A stretch of 64,000 nt of DNA from NCBI GenBank assembly GCA_004352715.1, contig SCFE01000005.1, positions 739,556 to 803,555 of the forward strand. Reading direction: 5' to 3'. Below, one piece after another: positions 36,107-47,777 of this stretch; positions within the stretch are counted from its first letter, which is position 1, and each line of letters begins with the position of its first letter. The notes beneath the pieces are model-generated. The model did no database searches and was not told the DNA's origin. It saw nothing but the letters and a program-made list of their open reading frames with translations. Made by a program: the position numbers and the translations under genes. This DNA is from Hofstenia miamia. Its lineage: Eukaryota; Xenacoelomorpha; Acoela.

Positions 36107-39100
36107 TAGCACATTTACTTAAAATTGTTCTTTGCATTAATATATAGGTGGTTATTTTGAAGTCTTTGTAGTTTTACAAAGCCATCAAATATTATCTTAC
36201 AAATTCAACTTTGGACAATATGATATGCGAAAATTGCATTAATTGTGCTTAGAATGAATTCAAGAACACACAAACAACAAATATTTAAGTCTATTTCTTT
36301 CACAATTTCTAGAAATCCTTTTCGTATTTATTCAATGTGTTTTTGACAATATTGACAAATAGATACAGAAGTATTTCACAGAAGATTGCACATATTTGGA
36401 ATTTTCCTATAGAGTGTAATATTGATATGCAGGCAAAGCCTAAAAGTATAAAATGCTGCTTGAGAAACCACTCATTACATTATATTATTGGGCATCTGTT
36501 TATTAGTTATACTCCCTCTCTTAATGAATTAATGAAGCATGCTGTGGACGAAAAACTGAGCCAGCTAAAACGATCTCCCAGAAGCGTTCACAACACAACT
36601 GAGCGGGCCACTACCAAAGAAAAAAGTCAGCGTATGACAGAGCTTCTGGACAATCTCTTGAAAAGTTACGATATGTATATACGACCTGGATTTGGAGGTT
36701 TGAAATTCCAAATACTTATTTTTATTTGTCTTAGGTCCACCCTTAACCGTGAAATCAAATATGGTTCTAACAAGCATGGGACCATTTTCTGATTTTGAAG
36801 CTGTAAGTAAATATAATGTGTTTTGAATATATAACTTTAATTAAAATTCATTATTATAATTATATATAATTAACTGAAATAAAATGGTTCATTTTCTAGC
36901 ATTGTATGATTACAAAATATCTGCTAATGGCATTGCCCTTAACCACACATAGTCTGGAACATATTTGAAATCTCATCGGCTACTAAACTGATTTCTTGGA
37001 ACACTGAACTTTCTTTAGTTCGCCAAATTCAGATATTTAATTATATATAAATACATCTCGGATATTTTCAATTGTTCAATTAAGATTTGAATAAGATAAT
37101 TCCAAAATCAGTGAGAAAAACTGTATTTCAAATGATCATAACATATGTGTTTTAACACGTAGAAATCCTCTAAAGAATATTTATTCAATTTTTTACTCTC
37201 GACTTACTGATGCCTAAATATTTTTTGAGAACATGTAAATAATAATATGGATGACCTGAACCTAATATTTATCAACTACTGTAGTTACTTATTCTTTCCT
37301 CACTATGGAATTTTTCCAAAATCACCTCGACATTAGTTCTTCTAATTCCACCCTCTATTCGGATAACATAAATCTTCAATACGGATTGTTTTTTAGGATA
37401 TATTTCATACCACCCTTTCCAACAACACCCTTATTAATGTAGATCTTAGAGTCACAAATAAATTATATTACGCGTTTTCTTAAACAATTATTGCTCCCAT
37501 ATGAAGTTTAATTGACTTATGCTATTGGGAAGTAATCGATGGTTTTATTACATTAAATACTAAATAATAAATGTTCATCATATAGCTCTAAAAAGAATAA
37601 TTTTTAAGTTTATAAATTGCTTGAATGTAGCAAAATTCAACAGTACAGTTTCTTTCGATTTTAATGTCTAGCATATACATTTAATTGAATTGTCTATTTT
37701 ATTTTCTTGGGAAAACTTAGTAATAAATGAGCGTTTTTGGAATACTTATTTTTCTAGATTTCTATTGATGTATAATTCTCAACTTAAGTACAGCCACACA
37801 TGATTTTTTGCTGAGGTCTTTGATGTAATGCAAAAACACCTTCCCTTCTCGTTGTTGTATAATAATATCACGCTCATTCCTTTGACCACTCTAATTCAAT
37901 TTTGAATAGTTGGGATCAAAGTTTAATATGTTTAGATGCATTTCCAAAGAAACGAACACCTCAAAGACAAGTGGTAATTCCCTTAATCATTTCATTAACT
38001 CCATACGGAAATTAATTTTTATTGACTTCTACACAGCACTCGTCTGTACGTTGCTACTGAATTTTTATAATTTCAAAACTTTTCTCCACCTGCTTGTTGA
38101 ATATTTCATGTGTCTTTATGCGATAAATTTTGCGGCTCATTGGCACGAAAATTAATTAAAATTTAAGTCTTTGTGCCTCATATTTCGTCATTTTAAGAGT
38201 TGCTTTTTAATTAAGTTTCAAAGAACTTTTACTAGAATGGTTTCAAAGAAATCCTAAAGCTCTTAAAATTGTAGATTTAATTTTATTGGCATTTCGCCGA
38301 TGGGTAAAGGTTTCGATATAATTCAATTGGTTATACATTCTAGTGAAATTTATTGAGCAAATGATTCTAATGATTAAACTGGGATTTATAACATCCAACA
38401 ACGAAAAACGGTTGTCGTTTGCTAACAGGTTCAAGTTATTTGTAAAACTTCAAGAATTTTAGATTATTTTAATTTCGTTTTTGTTAAAATTTTGACATCT
38501 ATTATTTGAGAAGTAAATTGTGCAGAGGTCGTAAAACACTATTTTCGCAAAAACTGTATTATCTTGTCAAGATTATTTTTATATCTATCGTTTAAGGTGG
38601 AGTCAGAAGATTAAATTTACATTTTAATAATTTAACTTACGTTAGAATTGTAGTGAAAAATTTACAATGTTTTGCAATAGATGCTGTAATATATTTTGTA
38701 TATTCAGTACGCAGATTTAAATTCTAATACAATTTCTGTGTTGAATTATTGATAGGACATATGGCATTTCCTATTTAATATATTCTTAAAATATTTTGTG
38801 ATCCGTGTTCATATTATTTACAGATTAATGATATACTCAAAATGAATTCAATGAACTAAGGCTTTACACAAAATATAAAAACAGTTCCAATTGACATCAT
38901 TGCATATTCTTTCCTAATTTTTTCATTAAATACCAATGAGAAATCGTTAATAAATAAAAGTGTTACAATGTAACAGTAAAAAATTTAAAAAGGTCATTTA
39001 GTGTTAACGATTGAATAGGCAAACGTAGCTCTTATCAAATAACTATAGCCATGAGTTTCTTCGAAAGCCACTTTTTTACATGTGTTGTGTTTATAGCCTA

Positions 39101-42100
39101 TTTACTTTGAATGTACACCTCAATGCTTTTCGGTATATATCTGGCACTACTTAAGTTTTTCAAAACCAATTTATTTTTAGACCAATACTCTATGCCCATA
39201 CCTCAGAGACTTATTGAAGGGGTTATAAGGATATTCCACCTCAGCAAATAGCGCAAGAATATGTTTTGATTACTAAGAACGTTTCGAAAATAATTCAACA
39301 TTTATGTCGCCGATTTATCTATGAAGCTATTAAAAATTAGGTTTGAAGAACTTAAGTTCATTAATAAAACAATCATCACCTAACAGTATTAAATAAGTTA
39401 ACTAAACTTAATGAATATGCAAGATAATGAACTAAAAAATATGAAAGAAATATTTGGACATCTTATTCAATTTCTGCTTGTACTACTTGTTTGGCATTTT
39501 TAAATAAGAACTTAAGCTAAATATAACCTAAATATCACATCAATCAAAACCGTAATCTAATTTTGACAACCAATCAAATTTCCATAAAATATGGAAATTT
39601 TCTTCTTAAATGAGATGGTAAATTTAGATAATGATATATTATGAGACGACTTACAATTTCTCTTTTAATTTTGGAGGTTAAAATTGAAAATTACTCTTCC
39701 TACTCCTCTTTTTTCATTTTTTATTATTATGCGTAAAAATTGAGTTCAATACACAAAAAAACAGTATTTTTAGCACATCTATATTCTTAATTTTAAGCAT
39801 GTTATATTTTGTTAAATCTAAATTATTCCAAGATATTAAACTTAGGAATAGCATCCTCCAAAACTTTCTCAAAATTAGGATACACCAGGAAATATAACAA
39901 AGAAAGGTACAAAATTTGGTGTCAATTTCCAAGTTTAAAAGCGCGTCCATTCAAGAGAATCAGATTTATTAGAACAGATTTCTAAAACAAGCTTTGATTT
40001 AACATACTAACAATGCAAGAGTCTAGCGAAACTGATAAACTTTTCTCAATATTGTGAAAAAAGGGGCGTCAATGTTTTCCCATTTAAAAGTTTTTAATAA
40101 ACTAAAATGAATTTAACGAAATACCTAATTGGCAATAGCAGTTTTGTAAGAATACAACCAATTTAGGAGACAGAGGTTCTTTTGAATTCGTCAAATATAG
40201 GATTGTTAAATATTTGAAAATGTAAAATCCTACTGGCAATCCTAAATCTTGCATAAGACCGCTCTAACAAATTATTGTAACTATAAACTTTACTAAACCG
40301 CCATTATTATTATAAACCTCGTCTATCCAGCAAAAAATTGAAATCATTCAAAGTGTAAAATTCTGTTCAACTCCTGAATGCGAAAGTATAACCCAGAGGG
40401 AAAGATATCGCACTAAAGCCTCAAATTAAGAGACATTTTATGTGGTAAAACTAGTAAGTAATTTCAACAAGAAACGAGGTGTGAAAATTGAGCAATTATC
40501 TTATCTATGACATATCAACTTTTGAATCTTTGGCGTAAGAACAGTGCATGACCCGAACCATTTCTACTCATAATCTTTACACATGTAATCAATTGGTGTC
40601 CATTACATTTAGAGGTTTCATAGTCAAATTTTATTTTTTAACTGTAAGTTTAACACTGACGAAATTGCAATATATACATTTTTTTTGGAAAATTATGCAC
40701 TTAAAATTCGCATCGTAGTTTGGAAGATATGAAATATTAAATTCTTGGAGACATATAGTTGTAGGAAATGTAATTTCCTAAATGAATTTGAAATGTACTG
40801 GTAAATAATATGAAAAAAATATGCTTACAAGTATTCCAAACAAATTTTAACTGATATACTTATATGCTTCCGCATTTTTGTCAGTTTTGGTAACGCGAAC
40901 ATACAACAACATTAAGTTGGTATAAATTCAAATTTAAGCAACAAAAGGCTAAAAAAATTTTCTTAAATTTGACAAATTGAAATATTTGTAAAAATGCTTA
41001 AGAAGTTCTTAGCAATATAATCAAGCAAGTTATTGGATATTTTTATATAAATTACTTTTGTAGCAAATATTGATAAGTTATTGCTTAGCTAAGGTTTTAA
41101 ATCCACCCATGTTTTCACTTCCGGGGGCTTTTAAGTTCTAGCAGGCCTTGACTTTGATTCAGTTAACAAATATTTAGGAATTCACATTCCAATGTTTCAT
41201 TCGACATTTCTGGCAGGATGAACGCCTTAATTTTTCGTCAAGTGACAATACTCAACTGGTACTCAACAGTATTATGCTGAACAAAGTTTGGAAACCAGAC
41301 ACGTTTTTCAGGGGGAATGGCCAGAACTCCTACATTCATGATATGACTCGACCAAATCAGCTGTTTCGTCTGAGCAAAGATGGAAACATTACATTTAGTT
41401 CCAGGTAATATATATTATTGAAAAAGTACTCCATAATTAGCAATTTTTATAGAAACGTAGCTATTATGCTCTACATACATTCTAAAGTGAAGCAAACAGG
41501 ATATCTTAAGACATTTATAATACGTAGTATATGTTGGTTTTACTATTATAATCATTAATAAAACTATTATACACCTTAAACAAAATTTGTCATATGGGAT
41601 TTTTCTAAATCGGAATGAAGGGATATTTATTCTTTGGTGAAAATGAAAATTGTGTTGGTGATTAAGGCAATGTTGTTCATACAAAATTCACGATGCGATT
41701 TATAGAATATAATATTTATCTGAAAGATACTGTTCCCTATGTACCCTTTCATTCATCTGTAGTTGCTGGTAATAAATAAGTTTGTCTAGTATCAAAATCT
41801 GCCTAATTTTAGGCGCCAGGATTAAAATATGACTTACATTTTAATCAATTAAGGTTATATTTAAGAGAATTTAAACAGAAAATGATGATATTTCTTATTT
41901 GGAATTAAAGCAACTTATTCATTAATTTTGAAATTTAATTATTTTTAAAGATATGATAATTTAAGCAGTTCGGCAAGAATCTGATTTATTCTAAGAAATG
42001 TTGTCCCACAGCAGCCATGTCTTTTCCTGTCCCATATTATGATATGAAATCTCATCTCGTTTTCATAATGACGTTTTTCCACAACTTACTTGTGAGTAAA

Positions 42101-42397
42101 TAACCCATTCTCAATTTTCAACTTTCCAATGTCAACAAATATTTTATATTAAACTAAACTTCATTCAAAATTAACATAGATGCTTAGAATATTTACTCGA
42201 AGTTACTAAAACAGTCTAAACATTAAAATTGGAAGTTTAGATTGTCCACTTATTAATGTAAATAACTAATTTTAGGTTGACAATCAGCGCCAAGTGTCCA
42301 ATGGATTTCAGTAATTTTCCAATGGATACGCAGAAATGCACAGTAGAATTCGGAAGTTGTGAGTTTCAATTTTCTCTAAAACTTAATATTTATATTT

Positions 42398-42443
<46 letters not shown>

Positions 42444-45400
42444 CAATATATTTATTTCTTAGATTACAATGTTAAACTAGACCAAATTCAATTTTTAAGT
42501 ATATTTTAACCTAAACTTATATTCGTGTTCGAGTTCGAGTTCCATTAAACTTCTTGTTAAATTGAATTTCTTAAATTTGAATACTAAATTTTTCTTAAGG
42601 TAATATTTGCCTATCTGACATATAACTCTTTCTTTGTTGTTTAGAAGTGCACTCCTACACGCACTGATACTTTAGAAATATGTAATACTATTAGTAATGC
42701 ATAAATAACTGTTCAATTTTCTGCACAATTAGTGTTTATGTATTTAGTTGGATATGATACTACAGAAATCGTTTACAGGTGGGCGGATCACCCAGGGCTT
42801 CGATTAAGTGGTGACTCGGAAATGTCGCAATTTGTTTTAGAAACCTTCAGAACAACCGAACGAATTGAACCTGGCCTAGCAGGTTAGATCTTCAAATACG
42901 TAAATGATTCTACGCAAAAGTTGTTATATTACATACTTGCAAAAAGTATTTGTAATTAGTTACTGAAATATATTTAATTCAATATTTTGTGAATATTATG
43001 TCATTGGCATTCATAGTATATCTTTTGGTGCGATTTTGAAACGTAAATAAAAGAGTAGAGCTTTTTGTCTTGTGTAGGTTTTGGAAATCTTAGTTTTAAG
43101 TTTGAATAAACCATCACAGATTCATATTTAGTAAATAATGTTAGAATTTTAAAAACATAGAAAGTATAATATCATTAATGATACAAGAAATTCTAAATTA
43201 AATAAAGAGTATTCAAAGATTTTGAACATTCGAAAATACTTCAGTCCGAATATTTGAATAGTTCTTTTAAAACGAATAACCAACACTAAAAAGATTGCAT
43301 GGGTTTTTGCTATGAGCAAGAAACTAAAATGTCTATTCTCTAAGCCTGTTGAGAGCTATTTGAAAAGGTCTATTTTGATGAGGGCATTGCATTTCTTGAT
43401 TTTTTTAATATATTATGTTTGTTGATGTTTATAGAAAAAGTTTGAAAAAGACATACCGCTTCAGAAAAAAGAAACCAAAAGGAATATTTAAAACTATCTT
43501 ACTGCTCGTTTACGTTCTTTACGCACATGTGCGGTCCATGTTTCTTGACAGTATGTAAGGATTATGCGGAGGCGTTCAACACTAGAGCTCAAGTACTTGG
43601 ATCTCATATATACTAGTTTAGATTATAGCGAAAATGTTGAAGCAAATTATGTTGATTGGTCTAAATGTTTGGACAAAGTGAACCATGCCAAACGTACAGC
43701 CAAATTTCAACAATATGTGCTAGCGGCAATCTCCACTATACAGGGGTGTCCGCAGGTTATGCAGGTCACGGGTCAAATGGGTCACTAATTCTGGCAGGTT
43801 AGCGGGTCGCGGGTATGCCTGTTTTCTGCATTACCAGCAAAAAAATTGACACAAACATAAAAATAAATCGATGTTTACCGAAAATTCATATTCTAAAGGG
43901 CGGCTCATCAAAATAATCAGTTTGAAAATATGTTAGATTATTCAAAAGTGAAGCGAGCCTAATTTGATGTTCTTATTGACACAAAGCTCTAACAATCAAT
44001 CATGCTTGCCGGGGTGTCCCCGGGTCATGGAGGTCAGTCACGAGTTGCGGGTTAGCAATGAGCGCGTCACGAGTCAAGTTGCCGCGGGTCGTGGAGGGTC
44101 ATGGGTTAAATGCATTTGACCCTTGGACACCCCTGCCACTGTATACTCAAAACTATTTATCTATAGAAATTAATGTTGGTCCTGACTCAGATCGGCCAGC
44201 AGTGGGGTCCTTCTATGATCAAGTTAGGGCCTGTCATTGTTTTATTATTTGATCTATTAGCCTCAACAGATTTTGTTATCGAAATAATCCATTCCAATAC
44301 GCTGACAATATTAAGCTTTTATGCTGTAATAATAAAAACTGGTCTTGATAATTTGTTATTATGGGCATATGCAAATGATATGGAGGTTAGTCTTCACAAA
44401 TTTCTTCAGTTACCATTTTGAAACTCTGTTCCATTTCAGCGGCAAATTGGAGATTTTACTCTTTCTGTAGTCAGTGTTGAAAAGGATCTAAGACTCAATA
44501 TAACAAGTTATCTCTTTTGGTGTGATCATATTGTAGAGGGCCTCTCAGAGATTTAAAGTGTATTCTACTCTGTAAAACGCTTCACTGCTGATTTCTTTTC
44601 AATTGCAGCAAACTTAATGTATATAAGGGTTACATCACCCAGTACTTACATATGAATCACTGTGTGAAAAAGCGAACAGAATTGAAATGACTGCTTTAAA
44701 AAATTGCAGCGCAGAGCAGCTAAATAGATATTATTGGGTCAGTAGGCGAAAATAAAATATTACAAAAATTGTTTGCTAAATCATCAGATTTTGCAATACT
44801 ATGTTTCCATTTTGAGTTACATGACTTGCTATTCTTTTCCAAAATTGTTTATTATAAATATAATTTTGATTGGACGCCTCACCTTAAGTTTAATATTGGC
44901 AGCATCAGAAATGGTAATTATAAACCGTTTGTTGAGCACAGAATTTTCCAAGCTTATTTAGAGTGGAATTTTTGAATTAGAGTTGCAAGGTTTGCAAACG
45001 GGTTACCTCGAAAAATGACATTCATGTGCATTGAGAGGGTTTATAATAAGTTTTGGGAGCTTGCTTTGGAACTTTTTGTTGCCGTTTATACAGCTCAGCC
45101 ACCATGTAAGTGGCCCATTTTGTGTTTTTTGCCAAAGCTACATTTGAATGAATGGAACTTGGCCCGATTTTGTAAATGTGCTGAATTCTAGGGATAACAT
45201 CTAACGCTCTCAAGCATTTTGATGTAAATTTCTATTTGTTATTATTATTATTAGAGTTGTTAATTGTAGTTTCTGTAGGATCACCTAGACCCATGTGTCC
45301 TTATTTGAAGAAATTAAGATTTGAAAGGTTTAATTTTACAAATCTGGGGCAAAATAAACGTTTTGCAGTGGAATCGTATCTATCAAAGAAACCAAAATGT

Positions 45401-47777
45401 TTGGGGAATGGAATTGCAATGGGACGCGAATGACCTGAAATCCAATGGTACAAAGTAGAACTAGTACCGATAATTTTCTTTTCCCGCCTAAACCTGATTA
45501 ACTACCAATTGGAAATATTCTCCCTGCGTGGACACTAATCTGTAAATTTAGTAGTAGTGAAGGCAAATTTACAAGTTTGTAGACCAATACATTGCGCTGG
45601 GACCGAATTGCATTATTTTTCCTTGGGTTTGGGTTGCTTTTTTAATACTCATTTGGATTCGGTTTGCATTGGGAAGAAATTGCATTGTTTAATTATTTAC
45701 GCGAAATAGAAATCTCCAATGCGTGATGAACGCTAAATTTATTAAGATGACATTTATAATTTTCATTGAATTGAAAAATTCGTCTCAAACTTTATATTTC
45801 AATTTAATGTGCTTGGACTCGTCATTTGGGTGTATTTAGTACTATCAAAATTTTAACAATGATTTTTTGAAGACATTCATTTCAATTTTTTGCCAAATTA
45901 GGTTTATGATTGCAGTGCAGAAATTGTTTAATGCACAAATATAATCCATGGCAGATTAGCTAGACTACATCTCACATTAGTAATTCATATATTTAAATAA
46001 TGTATTTACTAGGTCTCAATAATTGACATTTTCTTAATTATAATTTTTTTCTAGGCAATTATTCAGTTTTGGCTGTTGAATTTTATTTTGCGAGAAATCT
46101 GGGATATTTCATCATGCAAACCTATCTCCCTTGCATCATGATTGTGATTCTCAGCTGGGTAGCATTTTGGATAAACAGAGAAGCAGCTCCGGCAAGAATT
46201 TCTCTGGGTAATGTTTTTGTAAGCTTCAACTTAGACCATTTGGTGTAGAAATAGCTTTGCTGAATATTTTGGCAAAATTTCTCCTAATGCTCTAAGTTAA
46301 TTTTAAAATATATTAGCAAAATATATGGGCAAATATATGTATAAATAGAAAGGAAAATTTTGTACAATTTAGGAATCACCACTGATCTGACCATGACAAC
46401 ATTTGCGATAAGTTCTCGTCAGCAAATTCCCAAAGTTTCGTATCCTTCAGCTATGGATTGGTACGTCCTCATGTGCTACCTTTTCGTATTTATGGCCTTA
46501 GTTGAATATGCTGCTGTTAATTATTTTATTAAGCGAGGAGAAGGAGGAAAGCAACCACCAATACAGGTACAAATGCGATTAATACATTAATACATTTTAC
46601 ATATATGCCTATTTGAAATTGCAGGAGTTATGAATTAGTAAAATTTTGAGTATTAGCGGATAAGTAAATTTGAGCGCTATTGAAAATTTTTGTTGAGTAG
46701 TATTCCCATTTGTGAGTAATAATGAAAAAACTTGTGAACGAGAAGCTTGCTTGGAGCAAGCAGGTGAGTGACGTTTGACATTATACTGTAGTAAGTTGTG
46801 CTTAAGTTCCTTTGATGAGAAAGTTCCTTAAATGAATGCCTAAACTGCTTACTGTTGACTCGTGTCCATCCCATATTGATCTTTGAATAAATTTATCTCA
46901 AAATGATGAAGGAGTTAAGCAATTATTTTCGTTTTAGTCAAATATATATATTTCTTCTTCTGCTCATACTTGACAGGGAATGCATGCGATTATACTTTCA
47001 GGATAACAAGTCTGTTGATTATAAAAATCAAGAATCCTATACTTAATTACGAATACAGAAAAGAATGCAAATAATGTTGACAATAATCTCAATTAGTTCG
47101 AAGAAGCTTCTTAATTTTGCTAATTAATGCAAGGACCACTGATAAGATTACCTGGGAATAGCTCAGAGTCAAATTTTAAATTATACCCACATCAATATCA
47201 ATACAATTGAACTGAATTTTTTCAAGAGACTTGTCCTCATTGAATTATTCAAAATCCTTCTTTCTGATCTGTAAGACGAACCTCATGTCATCAATGAATT
47301 AGTTTTTAAGGGGAGTTTATTAAATAGAAGAGAATATGGAGAGATATTAGAGTTATCGGCATTTTGAACAATGCTATATACAAATATGACACACTCTGCA
47401 AAGCACAGATATTATTATTAGAGAAGTGAATGAATTTATTGCATAAAAAGTATTGTATTGCAGATAATATTGGATGCTGTGTTTAGAAAGAGAATGAATC
47501 TTCTTCCCCGCCCAAAAGACCAAAACTTAATTCCGAGAATTGGAAGCCGAGCATTGGTAATGGGATTAACAATGAACCACCGTTCAATAACATGAGTTCA
47601 ATGCTTGTCAAGTTCTGCGCGTGTCTTTGTGGATCAATGCAATACAAGAAATGGAAGATCATGCAAATTACTACCCAATTCAACAGCGTCAGTCGTATTG
47701 ATGAGTTTTGCAGGGTTTACTTCCCTTGCTCTTTCATTTTGTTCAATTTTATTTATTGGAGTATTTATCTTATTTAA
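35555..47777 (+). CDS. GABA-A receptor alpha-type (GRD-like) subunit, complete, 9 exons
   Basis: Nine exons (35555-35610, 36507-36697, 36735-36802, 41178-41404, 42276-42358, 42748-42882, 46055-46207, 46373-46566, 47487-47777) join in phase to 465 residues plus stop. Domains: signal peptide 1-18; ligand domain with Cys-loop C188-x13-C202; TM1 about 267-290; TM2 about 300-322; TM3 about 331-355; short M3-M4 loop; TM4 about 444-463 ending at the C-terminus. Alpha-type signs: [29 protein letters not shown] and [10 protein letters not shown]. Loop D keeps Phe112 and Arg114 (FIRHFW), corresponding to alpha1 Phe64 and Arg66. Arg150 stands where benzodiazepine-sensitive vertebrate alphas have His. 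PAR before TM2 predicts anion selectivity. TM2 has Asp at 8' ([10 protein letters not shown]), where the family usually has Val. It should sit in the neuronal plasma membrane as part of a pentamer, probably with the neighbouring beta-type product. Confidence 0.9.
36051..36102. repeat. (AT)n microsatellite in alpha intron 1
   Basis: AT run with one TATGTA interruption. Confidence 0.95.
36507..36697 (+). CDS. GABA-R alpha exon 2 (N-terminal helix)
   Basis: Acceptor GTTTATTAG, donor GGAG|gtttga. Encodes [19 protein letters not shown], the YDxxxRPxFGG family motif, after a Lys/Ser/Thr-rich segment. Confidence 0.88.
36735..36802 (+). CDS. GABA-R alpha exon 3
   Basis: Encodes [20 protein letters not shown], aligning with the TSxGPxSD of alpha subunits; donor GCT|gtaagt. 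Preceded by an intron of only 37 bp. Confidence 0.9.
36803..41177 (+). other. Alpha-subunit intron, 4.4 kb
   Basis: AT-rich non-coding sequence. No transposon ends or other gene were recognised. Confidence 0.6.
41178..41404 (+). CDS. GABA-R alpha exon 4 (loops D, A and E)
   Basis: Acceptor AATATTTAG, donor TCCAG|gtaata, phase 2. Contains [30 protein letters not shown] and [15 protein letters not shown]. Confidence 0.92.
42276..42358 (+). CDS. GABA-R alpha exon 5 (Cys-loop)
   Basis: 83 bp, the same length and phase as beta exon 5. Encodes [15 protein letters not shown]; donor AGTT|gtgagt. Confidence 0.93.
42401..42441. repeat. (AT)n microsatellite in alpha intron
   Basis: AT run 42 bases downstream of the exon 5 donor. 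Confidence 0.95.
42748..42882 (+). CDS. GABA-R alpha exon 6 (loops B-C)
   Basis: Acceptor TGTATTTAG, donor GCAG|gttaga. Encodes [24 protein letters not shown] and ends at the loop-C Gly. Confidence 0.9.
43500..44740 (+). pseudogene. LINE family E reverse transcriptase, decayed, in alpha intron
   Basis: Degenerate frames in LINE RT order: [14 protein letters not shown] (the DxxKAFDKVxH motif) at about 43650-43690; [13 protein letters not shown] region at about 44190-44240, where GVPQGSVLGP is expected; YADN at about 44300; [15 protein letters not shown] at about 44360-44400; [18 protein letters not shown] at about 44480-44530. Stops and frameshifts throughout. It is split by a hAT MITE at 43741-44135. 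Confidence 0.65.
43741..44135. mobile_element. hAT-type MITE inserted in the LINE
   Basis: Ends CAGGGGTGTCC and, reversed, CAGGGGTGTCC are perfect over 11 bases. Flanking 8-mers CCACTATA and CCACTGTA match at 7 of 8. The interior is GC-richer than its surroundings, with repeated GGGTC/GACCC-type words. Confidence 0.85.
44741..46054 (+). other. Alpha-subunit intron, remainder
   Basis: No conserved coding sequence recognised. A short open frame at 45236-45433 has no recognised family. Confidence 0.5.
46055..46207 (+). CDS. GABA-R alpha exon 7 (TM1)
   Basis: 153 bp, same length and phase as beta exon 7. Acceptor TTTTTTTCTAG, donor CTGG|gtaatg. Encodes [30 protein letters not shown]. Confidence 0.94.
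46373..46566 (+). CDS. GABA-R alpha exon 8 (TM2-TM3)
   Basis: Acceptor ACAATTTAG, donor ATACAG|gtacaa. Encodes [20 protein letters not shown] and TM3. The Asp at TM2 8' is residue 308. Confidence 0.94.
46567..47486 (+). other. Alpha-subunit last intron
   Basis: Non-coding; nothing recognised. The short palindrome around 46745-46760 (GCTTGCTTGGAGCAAGC) was noted only. Confidence 0.6.
47487..47777 (+). CDS. GABA-R alpha exon 9 (M3-M4 loop, TM4, stop)
   Basis: Acceptor CTGTGTTTAG; 96 codons and TAA. A Pro/Ser/Lys-rich loop carries the cluster FCACLCG, then [19 protein letters not shown] and TM4 [11 protein letters not shown] at the very end, matching the SxxIDxxxRxxFPxxFxxFNxxYW signature. Confidence 0.93.
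   Translation, partial: KENESSSPPKRPKLNSENWKPSIGNGINNEPPFNNMSSMLVKFCACLCGSMQYKKWKIMQITTQFNSVSRIDEFCRVYFPCSFILFNFIYWSIYLI

Noticed and set aside
36337-36506. Upstream part of the 151-codon ORF before alpha exon 2
   Set aside because: Intronic read-through; the acceptor at 36505-36506 and the phase of the signal-peptide exon define the exon start.
42640-42690. Possible small exon between alpha exons 5 and 6
   Set aside because: All frames hit stops at the required phase, and exon 6 starting at 42748 already supplies the missing FGYD residues.
45236-45433. 65-codon ORF starting with a Leu-rich stretch
   Set aside because: Signal-peptide-like start, but no family match or splice support; likely chance in the intron.
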